A stretch of DNA of 38,588 nt from Parabacteroides chinchillae (GTDB lineage Bacteria > Bacteroidota > Bacteroidia > Bacteroidales > Tannerellaceae), in assembly GCF_900108035.1 (NCBI RefSeq), contig NZ_FNVS01000026.1, positions 1-38,588 on the forward strand, written 5' to 3'. The translations under genes and the position numbers were made by a program. Of the stretch, positions 1 to 8,294 are shown one piece after another. Position 1 is the first letter of the stretch, and each line of letters starts with the position of its first letter. Under the pieces are notes generated by a model. That model was not told where the DNA came from. It saw only the letters and a program-made list of their open reading frames with translations, and made no database searches.

Positions 1-31
1 AAGCCAAAAGTGACAGAAACAACTTTGTATC

Positions 32-69
32 TTTTCACTACTTTTCTCTTGACAGAAAAGTAGTGAAAA
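32..69. repeat. Perfect 16-bp hairpin near the left edge
   Basis: Two perfectly complementary 16-nt arms (32-47 and 54-69) flank a 6-nt loop (CTTGAC). The stem is AT-rich with T-rich and A-rich ends, so it could terminate transcription in either direction or be one copy of a dispersed palindromic repeat. No gene can be assigned to 70-241. Confidence 0.6.
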
Positions 70-241
70 ATGTTCGCGGGAAGCACTAAAGCGTTGCAAG
101 CACAATCCCGAAATAATAGATCAATAATGTATGTATCAGTATTTATACCTGGCGTCAGATCGTTTTACAATTTAGGAATAAGCCCCGAAGAAGGTGACAA
201 AGTGGAAGGATATCTAAAGCCTCTGTTTGTGGAATTCTGTT

Positions 242-844
242 TTATTCTTCTGTATTGACATATTCTTTTACAAAGCGTTTGAAACTGCTGAGAGATACTT
301 TGTAATATTCGGCTAATTCTGCATAAGTGATGTTTTCGTCTTTAATTTCTTTTCTTATGTGTTCTTTGTAAGGTAAAAGCCGTTCCATTTGTAAGCTTCC
401 TTTTGGCCGGCCTAGTTTTACTCCTTTGCTTCGGGTTAAAGCCAGGGCTTCTTTTGTGCGGACAGAAATAAGTTTTCGTTCTATTTCGGAAACGAGGCCG
501 AATGTGAATGCTAATGTTTTACTGTTTATGTTGTTTTTAAATGTATATCCCTCTGATACGCTGTATAGAATAACTTTACGTTCAATACATATCATCAGGA
601 GATGCATTATTTCTACAAGTTTTCGGCTGAGACGGGAAATGTCGGCTATAATTAATGTGTCTCCTTCATCTAATCCTTTAATGACATTTTCTATTTTTTT
701 ATTGTTACGGGCGTTGCTGCCGGAATCTTTATACCATTTATCAATAGTTAATTTATGGAGTTTGGCAAACTTCTCGATAGTTTCTTGTTGGATTTCGGAA
801 GATAGCTTATTGCTAGTATATGTACGGATATGTGCAACTATCAT
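242..844 (-). CDS. Serine site-specific recombinase (resolvase/invertase family)
   Basis: A 200-aa protein of the small serine recombinase (Mpi-like DNA invertase) class, which inverts or resolves DNA between short inverted repeats. Visible family marks are the catalytic-domain block with ADISRLSR, the E-helix region SEIERKLISVRTKEAL, the hinge LGRPKGS and a C-terminal helix-turn-helix with TYAELAEYYKVS. The N-terminus is odd. The usual Y-x-R-x-S-T motif reads HIRTYTSNK, so Tyr sits where the nucleophilic Ser is expected and the nearest Ser (S11) is two residues later; the match to the downstream Gln-rich part suggests a one-residue insertion. It may act on invertible promoters elsewhere. No matching inverted repeats were found beside it. 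The family is clear; activity is uncertain. Confidence 0.9.
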   Translation of the reverse strand: MIVAHIRTYTSNKLSSEIQQETIEKFAKLHKLTIDKWYKDSGSNARNNKKIENVIKGLDEGDTLIIADISRLSRKLVEIMHLLMICIERKVILYSVSEGYTFKNNINSKTLAFTFGLVSEIERKLISVRTKEALALTRSKGVKLGRPKGSLQMERLLPYKEHIRKEIKDENITYAELAEYYKVSLSSFKRFVKEYVNTEE

Positions 845-932
845 AGATTATATCTTTATATGTTTCTACTATAACAAATAGAAAGGCTAGATGTTTATGT
901 GGTTTATGATAGCATTTTCAAGAAACAACAAA

Positions 933-960
933 GGCTGTCGATCATGTAAGATTGACAGCC
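933..960 (-). terminator. Hairpin downstream of tRNA-Ser
   Basis: Inverted repeat with GGCTGTC / GACAGCC arms, extended by an imperfect GATC pairing around a short loop. Read on the minus strand it is followed by a T-rich stretch (TTTGTTGTTT). It lies just 3' of the tRNA and likely ends its transcript. Confidence 0.6.
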
Positions 961-966
961 TTGGCG

Positions 967-1053
967 CGGAAGCTGGGGGATTCGAACCCCCGGTACGGTT
1001 ACCCGTACGACAGTTTAGCAAACTGTTGGTTTCAGCCACTCACCCAAACTTCC
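967..1053 (-). tRNA. tRNA-Ser (anticodon GCT)
   Basis: The minus strand folds as a class II tRNA of about 87 nt. The acceptor stem runs from GGAAGTT to AGCTTCC, and the T-arm is GGGGGTTCGAATCCCCC. The long variable arm pairs GTACGG with CCGTAC. The anticodon stem is ACAGT/ACTGT with loop TTGCTAA, giving anticodon GCT (reads AGC/AGU Ser codons). CCA is not encoded. Confidence 0.95.
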
Positions 1054-1151
1054 TTGTGCTTTGTGCTTATTCCCTTGAAATGCGACGCAAAGATAGGTGT
1101 ATGTTTTTGAATATGCAAGGCTTTTTCACTGTATTTTTAAGAAAAAGATGC

Positions 1152-1159
1152 TACTTTTG
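1152..1159 (+). promoter_or_regulatory. -7 box for mltG
   Basis: TACTTTTG matches the Bacteroidales -7 consensus TAnnTTTG and lies 37 nt before the mltG start. Confidence 0.5.
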
Positions 1160-1196
1160 TGGCTTGTTCTGATATTCAGTAGATTATTTTTACGAT

Positions 1197-2237
1197 ATGA
1201 ATGAAAAAAAATTCCAGAAGCGTACAGTTATTATTGCAGCTATTATTGCTGCGCTCATGTTGATAGGTGCTGGTGTGTGGACCTATTGTTTATTGCTAGC
1301 TCCAAACTTTTCTCCGGAAAAGACAGTCTATGTTTATATTGACCGTCAAAAGAATTTTGAAAACTTATGCCGCCAATTGGAGGATTCTGCAAATTGTTCC
1401 CATATTGGAGGTTTTAAACAAGTTGCCGGATTATTAAAGTATGCTTCGAATATGAAGACCGGGCGTTATGCTGTGGTTCCGGGGATGAGTAACCTGTCTT
1501 TATTGAAAGAACTTCGACGTGGTCACCAGACAGTTACGCGTATTACATTTAATAATATTCGTTTTAAAGAAGATCTGGCGGAGCGCTTGAGTGAACAATT
1601 GATGATTGATAAGCCCGAATTAATGGATTTGTTGAATGATTCTTTATATTGTGCATCTCTGGGATTTACTCCGGCTACTGTTAATGCTATGTTTATTCCT
1701 AATACTTATGAAGTATACTGGAATATTTCTGCCGGAAAATTATTACAGCGTATGCTTCGCGAATATAACTCCTTTTGGACAGAACAACGTTTGGCAAAAG
1801 CAAAAGCAATAGGTCTCACTCCTATAGAAGTGACTATACTGGCCTCTATTGTGGAAGAAGAAACTGCAGCTGCGGATGAATATCCGATGGTGGCCGGGCT
1901 TTATATCAATCGTTTGCATAAAGGGATACCTCTACAAGCAGATCCGACTATTAAATTTGCTTTGGGAAATTTTGCTTTGCAGCGTATCTTATTTGAGCAT
2001 TTGGATGTGGAATCTCCTTATAATACTTACAAATATGCAGGATTGCCACCTGCTCCTTTGCGTATTCCTACAATTAAAGGATTGGATGCCGTGCTAAATT
2101 ATACACAACATAATTATTTGTATATGTGTGCCAAAGAAGATTTTTCCGGACGCCATAATTTTGCAGTCACATTAGCCGAGCATAATCGAAATGCTAATCG
2201 TTACCGTGCAGAACTTAACAAAAGGAAGATTCGGTAG
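1197..2237 (+). CDS. mltG: Endolytic murein transglycosylase MltG
   Basis: A 346-aa YceG/MltG-family lytic transglycosylase. It cleaves nascent peptidoglycan strands at the inner membrane and so sets glycan length. Residues about 11-35 form one N-terminal transmembrane anchor after a basic stretch. A LysM-like/YceG N-domain follows. The catalytic block contains LASIVEEET with the expected catalytic Glu at about E220, then GLYINRLHKGIPLQADPT, a hallmark of the family. Length is normal. It is divergent from the upstream tRNA and probably transcribed alone from the -7 box at 1152. Confidence 0.95.
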   Translation: MNEKKFQKRTVIIAAIIAALMLIGAGVWTYCLLLAPNFSPEKTVYVYIDRQKNFENLCRQLEDSANCSHIGGFKQVAGLLKYASNMKTGRYAVVPGMSNLSLLKELRRGHQTVTRITFNNIRFKEDLAERLSEQLMIDKPELMDLLNDSLYCASLGFTPATVNAMFIPNTYEVYWNISAGKLLQRMLREYNSFWTEQRLAKAKAIGLTPIEVTILASIVEEETAAADEYPMVAGLYINRLHKGIPLQADPTIKFALGNFALQRILFEHLDVESPYNTYKYAGLPPAPLRIPTIKGLDAVLNYTQHNYLYMCAKEDFSGRHNFAVTLAEHNRNANRYRAELNKRKIR

Positions 2238-2267
2238 CATTTTACTTTCAGGTTATATTAAAATCTG

Positions 2268-2275
2268 TATCTTTG
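2268..2275 (+). promoter_or_regulatory. -7 box for iorAB
   Basis: TATCTTTG fits TAnnTTTG and lies 48 nt upstream of the iorA start in the mltG-iorA gap. Confidence 0.5.
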
Positions 2276-2323
2276 GCGTCTGTATTATAAATATGTGGTC
2301 AATAAAAAGAAAACTAAATACAC

Positions 2324-3922
2324 ATGGAAAAACATCTATTTTTAGGGGATGAGGCCATCGCCCAGGCTGCTATTGATGCAGGCCTGTCGGGTGTGTATGC
2401 TTATCCGGGAACTCCATCTACTGAAATTACCGAATTTATACAAAATTCTCCGGTAGCAAAAGACAGAGGCATTCACTGCCGTTGGAGTACAAATGAAAAA
2501 ACAGCAATGGAAGCCGCTTTGGGTATGAGTTATGCCGGGAAAAGGGCACTATGTTGCATGAAGCATGTTGGGCTTAATGTTGCTGCCGATTGTTTTATGA
2601 ATGCTGCTATGAGTGGAGTTAATGGCGGTATGATTATCATTTCTGCAGATGATCCTTCCATGCATTCTTCACAAAACGAACAGGATAATCGTCTATATGG
2701 AAATTTTGCCATGATTCCGATGTTGGAACCGTCCAGTCAACAGGAAGCATACGATATGGTGTATGAAGGCTTTGAGCTTTCAGAAAGATTGGGATATCCG
2801 GTATTGGTGCGTATTACGACTCGTATGGCACACTCTCGTGCAGGAGTTGTTACCCGTGAAATGAAATCACAAAATAAGATGAATTGTCCGGAAGATGGCC
2901 GTCAACGTTTTATTTTGTTACCAGCTCTGGCTCGCAAACGTTTTAAAACATTATTGGCAGCCCAAGCAGTATTTACCGAAGCGTCTGAAAAATCGGAATA
3001 TAATGTTTACTATGATACTCCGAAGAAAGATAAAGGAATTATTGCTACAGGAATTGCTTTTAATTATTTGTCCGAAAATTATCCGGATGGATTTGAATAT
3101 CCGGTATTGAAAATTAGTCAATATCCATTGCCTAAGAAGTATATTGAAAAAATGGCAGATGAGTGCAAGGAAATTCTTGTTCTTGAGGAGGGCTACCCGG
3201 TTGTTGAAGAGCAATTGAAAGGTTTCTTGGGTAAAGGGATAACCATTCGTGGTCGTTTAGATGGAACTTTGCAGCGGGACGGAGAACTTACTCCTGATGC
3301 TGTTGGCAAGGCATTGGGTAAGGAAATTCATCGTTATTATGCAATTCCGGAAGTTGTAGAGCAACGCCCACCTGCATTATGCCAGGGATGCGGACATCGC
3401 GATATGTATGAAGCGCTAAATGAAGTACTGGCAGAATATAAGGATGCTAAGGTATTCGGAGATATAGGTTGTTATACTTTGGGAGCGTTACCACCTTTCC
3501 GGGCTATTGATACGTGTATTGATATGGGAGCTTCTGTTACTATGGCAAAAGGTGCATCTGATGCGGGTGTGTTTCCGGCTGTCGCTGTAATTGGCGATTC
3601 TACTTTTACACATTCCGGCATGACCGGTTTATTGGATTGCGTCAATGAAAACAGTAATGTAACGATTGTAATTTCTGATAATGAGACAACTGCAATGACT
3701 GGTGGTCAGGATTCTGCGGGAACCGGACGATTGGAATCTATTTGTGCCGGAATAGGAGTTGATCCGGCCCATATTCGTGTTATGATCCCACTGAAGAAGA
3801 ATTATGATGAAATGAAAACTATCATTCGTGAAGAGATAGAATATAATGGTGTATCTGTTTTAATACCTCGTCGTGAATGTATACAGACATTAACAAGAAA
3901 GAAAAAAGCAAGCAAAAAATGA
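2324..3922 (+). CDS. iorA: Indolepyruvate:ferredoxin oxidoreductase, alpha subunit
   Basis: A 532-aa TPP-dependent 2-oxoacid oxidoreductase subunit. With IorB it oxidatively decarboxylates aryl-pyruvates from aromatic amino acids to aryl-acyl-CoA, reducing ferredoxin. The N-terminal pyrimidine-binding half carries AYPGTPSTEI and WSTNEKTAMEAALG. The C-terminal TPP-binding half carries CQGCGHRDMYEAL, FGDIGCYTLG and VIGDSTFTHSGMTGL. The protein ends in a lysine-rich tail and lacks the C-terminal two-[4Fe-4S] ferredoxin domain found in longer archaeal-type IorA proteins, so electron transfer must use another Fe-S partner. Its stop codon overlaps the iorB start (ATGA), implying coupled translation. 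Confidence 0.95.
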   Translation: MEKHLFLGDEAIAQAAIDAGLSGVYAYPGTPSTEITEFIQNSPVAKDRGIHCRWSTNEKTAMEAALGMSYAGKRALCCMKHVGLNVAADCFMNAAMSGVNGGMIIISADDPSMHSSQNEQDNRLYGNFAMIPMLEPSSQQEAYDMVYEGFELSERLGYPVLVRITTRMAHSRAGVVTREMKSQNKMNCPEDGRQRFILLPALARKRFKTLLAAQAVFTEASEKSEYNVYYDTPKKDKGIIATGIAFNYLSENYPDGFEYPVLKISQYPLPKKYIEKMADECKEILVLEEGYPVVEEQLKGFLGKGITIRGRLDGTLQRDGELTPDAVGKALGKEIHRYYAIPEVVEQRPPALCQGCGHRDMYEALNEVLAEYKDAKVFGDIGCYTLGALPPFRAIDTCIDMGASVTMAKGASDAGVFPAVAVIGDSTFTHSGMTGLLDCVNENSNVTIVISDNETTAMTGGQDSAGTGRLESICAGIGVDPAHIRVMIPLKKNYDEMKTIIREEIEYNGVSVLIPRRECIQTLTRKKKASKK

Positions 3923-4500
3923 AAACCGATATTATATTATCAGGTGTAGGAGGACAAGGTATCCTGTCTATTGCCGCCGTAATTGGAGAAGCCGCTTTGA
4001 AAGATGGCTTATATATGAAACAGGCAGAAGTACATGGTATGAGCCAACGTGGAGGAGATGTTCAGTCTAATCTTCGTTTGTCTGACCAGCCTATTGCTTC
4101 GGATCTGATTCCACAGGGGCAAGCTGATTTAATTATATCTTTGGAACCTATGGAAAGTCTTCGTTACTTGCCTTATTTGAAGAAAGAAGGTTGGTTGGTC
4201 ACTAATTCTCAACCATTTATTAATATACCAAACTATCCGGATATAGAAAAAGTAAATGTGGAATTGGGAAAATTACCTAATAGAGTTATTTTGGATGTAG
4301 AAGCAATTGCAAAGGAAGTTGGTTCTGTCCGGGCTGCAAATATTGTAATGTTGGGTGCTGCGGCTCCATTTATTGGTATAGACTATAATAAGATAGAAGA
4401 TGGTATTCGTCATATTTTCGGACGTAAAGGGGAAGAAATAGTAGAAATGAACCTGAAAGCATTGAAAGCCGGTTATGATGTGGCTCAAAGCAGAAAGTGA
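3919..4500 (+). CDS. iorB: Indolepyruvate:ferredoxin oxidoreductase, beta subunit
   Basis: A 193-aa gamma-type subunit of the 2-oxoacid:ferredoxin oxidoreductase superfamily, partner of IorA. The start was set at 3919 because ATGA overlaps the iorA stop and gives the family-typical N-terminus MKTDIILSGVGGQG. Further family marks are KQAEVHGMSQRGGDVQSNLR and LISLEPMESLRYLPYL. A strong terminator follows at 4524-4559, so iorAB is a two-gene unit. Confidence 0.95.
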   Translation: MKTDIILSGVGGQGILSIAAVIGEAALKDGLYMKQAEVHGMSQRGGDVQSNLRLSDQPIASDLIPQGQADLIISLEPMESLRYLPYLKKEGWLVTNSQPFINIPNYPDIEKVNVELGKLPNRVILDVEAIAKEVGSVRAANIVMLGAAAPFIGIDYNKIEDGIRHIFGRKGEEIVEMNLKALKAGYDVAQSRK

Positions 4501-4523
4501 ATCTTAATATTTGTCATAAAATT

Positions 4524-4559
4524 AAAGCTGGGAATAATCGTTTATTCTCAGCTTTTTTT
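4524..4559 (+). terminator. Rho-independent terminator after iorAB
   Basis: A 14-bp stem starting AAAGCTG, with one G-T wobble and a short loop, is followed by a run of T residues. Confidence 0.85.
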
Positions 4560-4575
4560 GTCGTAATAAATAACG

Positions 4576-4583
4576 TACATTTG
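4576..4583 (+). promoter_or_regulatory. -7 box for the thioredoxin operon
   Basis: TACATTTG matches TAnnTTTG and lies 32 nt before the start of the thioredoxin-like gene. Confidence 0.55.
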
Positions 4584-4615
4584 CCTTTGATTTTTAAACG
4601 GCAAACAAAAAAAAT

Positions 4616-5122
4616 ATGAAGAAGTGTATAGTTGCATGCTTATTGGCTGTCTTGTCTTTGGCCATTAAAGCTCAAAGTAATGCAGAACTTGTAAAAGTTG
4701 GAGATTCAATGCCTGCCTTTACGGTTATTTCAGATGATGGAACAAAACTTCCGTCTTCCTCTCTTAAAGGAAAAGTAATTCTTGTAAATTTCTTTGCAAC
4801 CTGGTGCCCTCCTTGCCAGAAAGAGTTGGCTGAAATACAAAAGACATTATGGCCTGCATATAAAGATAATGATAAGTTTAAATTGTTGGTAATAGGCCGT
4901 GAACATACAGATGCCGATTTACAAAAATATAATGAAAAGAAAGGTTTTGATTTTCCTCTGTATCCGGATAAGAACCGTGCTATTTTCAGCGCTTTTGCCA
5001 ATAGTTTGATCCCGCGCAGTTATTTGATAGGAAAAAACGGGAAGGTAATTTATGCCACTTCCGGTTATACGGAAGAAGAATTTTCTGAGTTAATGGAAAA
5101 GATAAACGAAGCTTTAAAATAA
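4616..5122 (+). CDS. Secreted thioredoxin-like (TlpA/ResA family) oxidoreductase
   Basis: A 168-aa protein with an N-terminal signal peptide (hydrophobic residues about 5-19, ending near Ala-Gln) and a TlpA/ResA-type thioredoxin fold. The active site is FFATWCPPCQKEL, and the cis-Pro region is LIPRSYLIGKNG. It would act in the periplasm as a thiol-disulfide reductant. It is the first gene of a tight operon, with only 5 nt before the EFR1 gene. The substrate is not evident from context. Confidence 0.9.
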   Translation: MKKCIVACLLAVLSLAIKAQSNAELVKVGDSMPAFTVISDDGTKLPSSSLKGKVILVNFFATWCPPCQKELAEIQKTLWPAYKDNDKFKLLVIGREHTDADLQKYNEKKGFDFPLYPDKNRAIFSAFANSLIPRSYLIGKNGKVIYATSGYTEEEFSELMEKINEALK

Positions 5123-5127
5123 CAAAT

Positions 5128-5913
5128 ATGCATTACAATAGAGTACATTTAATTTATTTTTCGCCAACACATACGTCTGCAAAGATCGCTTATGCTATTG
5201 CAGAAGGGCTAGATGCTGTTACATTTTCTGAATCGGATATAACTCATGAGACTCCGGATAAAATTGAAAATGTGGAAGAAGAGCTGACTATTATAGCTGT
5301 ACCTGTCTATGGGGGACGGGTGGCTGAAACGGCAATAGAGCGATTACGTATGTTTCGTTCTAATCAAGCTCCGGTAATTCCCGTTGTCTTGTATGGAAAT
5401 CGGGATTATGAAGATGCTTTGAAGGAGTTGTGTGATCTTGTTACGGAATTGGGCTTTATACCGGTCATGGCAGGAGCTTTTATAGGGGAGCATTCATTTA
5501 GCCGTAAGGATATGCCAATTGCAGCAGGGCGTCCGGATGACATGGATATACAAAAAGCAATGACTTTAGGAAAAGATGTATTGAAGAAACTTTCTTCTTT
5601 ACGGTCTTTAGAAGATATTACTCCTCTTCAGGTAAAGGGAAATTTTCCATATAAGATAAAGGGTGCTTCTACTCCTCAGGCTCCTGTAACGGATGAAGAA
5701 CTTTGTACCCAATGTGAATATTGTATAGAAATATGCCCTACGGATGCTATTTCAATTCTTGATACAGGAATGTTCAGTAATCCTGAGCGTTGTATTAAAT
5801 GCTGCGCTTGTGTGAAAGAATGCCCGGAAGGTGCACGTACTTTTGATACTCCATACACTGCAATGCTTCATAAAAATTTCAGTGCCCGTAAAGAACCTGA
5901 GTTATTTATTTAA
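5128..5913 (+). CDS. EFR1-family ferredoxin with flavodoxin-like domain
   Basis: A 261-aa protein combining an N-terminal flavodoxin-like domain (LIYFSPTHTSAKIA is the FMN phosphate-loop region) with two C-terminal [4Fe-4S] motifs, CTQCEYCIEICP and CIKCCACVKECP. This is the EFR1 architecture, a soluble electron carrier of unknown partner. It is the second gene of the operon, 5 nt after the thioredoxin-like gene and 16 nt before the 5'-nucleotidase. Confidence 0.9.
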   Translation: MHYNRVHLIYFSPTHTSAKIAYAIAEGLDAVTFSESDITHETPDKIENVEEELTIIAVPVYGGRVAETAIERLRMFRSNQAPVIPVVLYGNRDYEDALKELCDLVTELGFIPVMAGAFIGEHSFSRKDMPIAAGRPDDMDIQKAMTLGKDVLKKLSSLRSLEDITPLQVKGNFPYKIKGASTPQAPVTDEELCTQCEYCIEICPTDAISILDTGMFSNPERCIKCCACVKECPEGARTFDTPYTAMLHKNFSARKEPELFI

Positions 5914-5929
5914 ACCAACTGTTTGTATA

Positions 5930-7660
5930 ATGAAACGTACTGCTATTGTTTTTGTCCTGTTGCTGATTTTTTATGATATCTCAGCAGCAATCAGGGAGGT
6001 GAAATTGCGATTCATTGAAACAAGTGATATACATGGTAATTATTTCCCTTATAATTTTATAGATCAGCATGAGTGGGGTGGAAGTCTGGCTCGTGTGTGT
6101 AATTTTGTACAAGGGGAACGGGAAATTTATGGAGAAAACTTGATTTTGATAGATAATGGTGATATTCTCCAGGGACAGCCTTCTGCATATTATTATAATT
6201 ATATAGATACGGCTTCTATTCATATAGCGGCTGATATGATGAATTATATGAAATATGATATCGGTAATATGGGAAACCATGATGTTGAAACCGGACATAC
6301 TGTTTATGATCGTTGGATCAGACAATGTAATTTTCCGGTTCTCGGAGCAAATATTATACGAACATCAGATGAAAGTACTTATTTGAAACCTTATCATATT
6401 ATTCAACGGGACGGAATTAAAATTGCAGTCTTGGGTATGATAACTCCTGCTATTCCTGCTTGGTTATCAGAAAATTTATGGAAAGGCTTGCGTTTTGAAG
6501 ATATGGAGGCAACGGCTCGTAAATGGATAAAAATAATTCGGGAAAAAGAGAGTCCGGATATTATTGTTGGAGTTTTTCATTCAGGAAAAGATGCCAGTAC
6601 AATGATGGACAAATATCGGGAGAATGCATCTGCCGAAGTTGCCCGCAATGTTTCCGGTTTCGATTTTGTTTTGATGGGGCATGACCATCGCCGTGCTTGC
6701 GAAAAAATATTGAATGCAGATGGTGATTCAATTCTAATTATTGATCCGGCCAGTAATGGGCGATTGGTTGCTTGTGTAGATGTAGTATTAACTTTGGATG
6801 ATAAAGTTGTAGAAAAGAAAAACATTACAGGTAGACTTATTGATATTGATACGTATGAACCAAGTAAAGAGTTTATGCAAAGATTCAATACGCAATATGA
6901 TATAGTTAAGAATTTTGTTTCTCGTAAAATCGGCTCGTTTACGGAGACTATTAATACGCGGCCTGCCTATTTTGGCTCGTCGGCTTTTATTGATTTTATA
7001 CATACGTTGCAGTTACAGTTAACAGGGGCTGAAATATCTTTTGCGGCACCTCTTTCTTTTGATGCTACAATTTATAAGGGAGATGTGAAGGTTAGTGATA
7101 TGTTTAATTTGTATAAGTATGAAAATATGCTTTATACAATGATGCTATCCGGGACTGAAATAAAGGGATACCTCGAAGAATCTTATGCCCTGTGGAGTAA
7201 TTATATGAAATCACCATCAGATCATCTTTTGTTATTGACCAAAAAGGAAGGAGATGACGGTCGCTGTACCTTTACTAATTTTAGTTTTAATTTTGATTCG
7301 GCTTCAGGTATTATTTATACAGTTGATGTAACTAAACCTGCAGGTGAAAAAGTGACAATTTTAAGTATGGCCGACAGAACTCCTTTTGAAATGAATAAAA
7401 TGTATAAAGTGGCATTGAATTCATATCGGGGAAATGGAGGAGGAGAGTTGTTGACAAAAGGAGCTGGTATTCCGGTAGAACAGTTAAAAGATCGTATTAT
7501 AGCATCTACTGATAAAGATCTCCGTTTTTATCTGATGAAGTACATTGAAGAGAAAAAGGTACTTTCTCCACAGCCTATGAATCATTGGATGTTTGTCCCA
7601 ATACAATGGGCTGTTCCTGCAGCACGTAGGGACTCTGTTTGCTTGTTTGGTGAAAATTAA
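5930..7660 (+). CDS. Secreted 5'-nucleotidase / 2',3'-cyclic phosphodiesterase family metallophosphatase
   Basis: A 576-aa protein with a signal peptide (start chosen at 5930, MKRTAIVFVLLLIFYDIS, because an upstream in-frame start would overlap the EFR1 gene by about 80 nt). Metal-binding motifs of the UshA/CpdB type appear in order: ETSDIHGNYFP, NGDILQGQP, GNMGNHDVETG, GVFHSG and LMGHDHRRA. A C-terminal 5'-nucleotidase domain follows, with substrate-pocket sequences such as NSYRGNGGGEL. It likely hydrolyses nucleotides or cyclic nucleotides in the periplasm. It is the last gene of the operon, followed by two hairpins. Confidence 0.92.
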   Translation: MKRTAIVFVLLLIFYDISAAIREVKLRFIETSDIHGNYFPYNFIDQHEWGGSLARVCNFVQGEREIYGENLILIDNGDILQGQPSAYYYNYIDTASIHIAADMMNYMKYDIGNMGNHDVETGHTVYDRWIRQCNFPVLGANIIRTSDESTYLKPYHIIQRDGIKIAVLGMITPAIPAWLSENLWKGLRFEDMEATARKWIKIIREKESPDIIVGVFHSGKDASTMMDKYRENASAEVARNVSGFDFVLMGHDHRRACEKILNADGDSILIIDPASNGRLVACVDVVLTLDDKVVEKKNITGRLIDIDTYEPSKEFMQRFNTQYDIVKNFVSRKIGSFTETINTRPAYFGSSAFIDFIHTLQLQLTGAEISFAAPLSFDATIYKGDVKVSDMFNLYKYENMLYTMMLSGTEIKGYLEESYALWSNYMKSPSDHLLLLTKKEGDDGRCTFTNFSFNFDSASGIIYTVDVTKPAGEKVTILSMADRTPFEMNKMYKVALNSYRGNGGGELLTKGAGIPVEQLKDRIIASTDKDLRFYLMKYIEEKKVLSPQPMNHWMFVPIQWAVPAARRDSVCLFGEN

Positions 7661-7665
7661 TGGAT

Positions 7666-7704
7666 TAGCATTTTTTTTTGGATAAATAGTTAAAAAAAAT
7701 GCTA
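7666..7704 (+). terminator. AT-rich inverted repeat after the 5'-nucleotidase
   Basis: TAGCATTTTTTTT pairs with AAAAAAAATGCTA, immediately after the stop codon. Confidence 0.6.
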
Positions 7705-7705
7705 G

Positions 7706-7749
7706 AAAACATCATGATGGATTGAAATAAATCGTCGTGATGTTTTTTT
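7706..7749 (+). terminator. Rho-independent terminator
   Basis: AAAACATCATGATGGATT pairs with AATCGTCGTGATGTTTT through a few G-T pairs and is followed by a T run. It separates the housekeeping operon from the DGR-associated operon. Confidence 0.75.
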
Positions 7750-7756
7750 ATTTAAT

Positions 7757-7764
7757 TACCTTTG
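7757..7764 (+). promoter_or_regulatory. -7 box for the DGR accessory operon
   Basis: TACCTTTG lies 45 nt before the ATG at 7809 and just after a terminator. It supports 7809, not an upstream in-frame start, as the true start of the first gene. Confidence 0.55.
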
Positions 7765-7808
7765 TAAGTTTAATAGTATTAATTAAGCAAAAAGCAGAAA
7801 GGTTAAGT

Positions 7809-8294
7809 ATGAATTTGAAAGATAAATTAGAAGCCGAATCTACGTCTGAGCCGATTGTTTTTTTACATATGGAAGGTATGTTTTGGAAAGCTTATGAACA
7901 ATCTGCTATGCGGTTTGTGAAGGAGATAAAAGCATATAAGTTATTAAAGAAACACATTAAAGCCATAAAAAAAGATGTTGTTTCTTTAGGTTTTCCTTCC
8001 GGTTCATTAGAGGATATTTTGTCCGGAAGAGAATATATCCGGGAAAATGATAAATTAGTATCATTTAAAGTGGAAAATGTTTATACCCCGGAAGAATTTG
8101 AAGAATGGAAATCACAAATATCGTTGATTGAAGAAACATCTGCTTCAGAAAGCTGCCAATCTCAAACTATATCCGGATTAACAACAGTTGAACGGAGGGT
8201 AATTAGTCAGTTAATGGCTTTCAGTGTCGAAACGGCTTCACCTATACAATGCATGATGTTGGTTTCTAATTTGCAAGCTCAATTAAAAAAATGA
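7809..8294 (+). CDS. Small DGR-associated protein resembling MutS domain I (MSL-like)
   Basis: A 161-aa protein (start at 7809, downstream of the -7 box). The segment IVFLHMEGMFWKAYEQSA followed by a Lys-rich region and VSLGFPSGSLEDIL has the pattern of the N-terminal mismatch-recognition domain of MutS (aromatic-rich 'fy..y..sa' helix, then G-[VF]-P). No MutS core, clamp or ATPase domain is present. MutS-like (MSL) proteins are a known class of DGR accessory gene. Its stop overlaps the avd start by ATGA, so the two are translationally coupled. The DGR association is well supported by context; the MutS fold assignment is by eye and tentative. Confidence 0.65.
   Translation: MNLKDKLEAESTSEPIVFLHMEGMFWKAYEQSAMRFVKEIKAYKLLKKHIKAIKKDVVSLGFPSGSLEDILSGREYIRENDKLVSFKVENVYTPEEFEEWKSQISLIEETSASESCQSQTISGLTTVERRVISQLMAFSVETASPIQCMMLVSNLQAQLKK

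Noticed and set aside
70-258. A 62-codon reading frame near the left edge
   Set aside because: No domain, no promoter box, overlaps the recombinase 3' end and starts in a hairpin arm; too weak to support.
426-881. A 151-codon plus-strand reading frame
   Set aside because: It lies antisense within the serine recombinase gene, whose motifs are clear.
891-1172. A 93-codon reading frame on the plus strand
   Set aside because: It runs antisense through tRNA-Ser and has no recognisable protein features.
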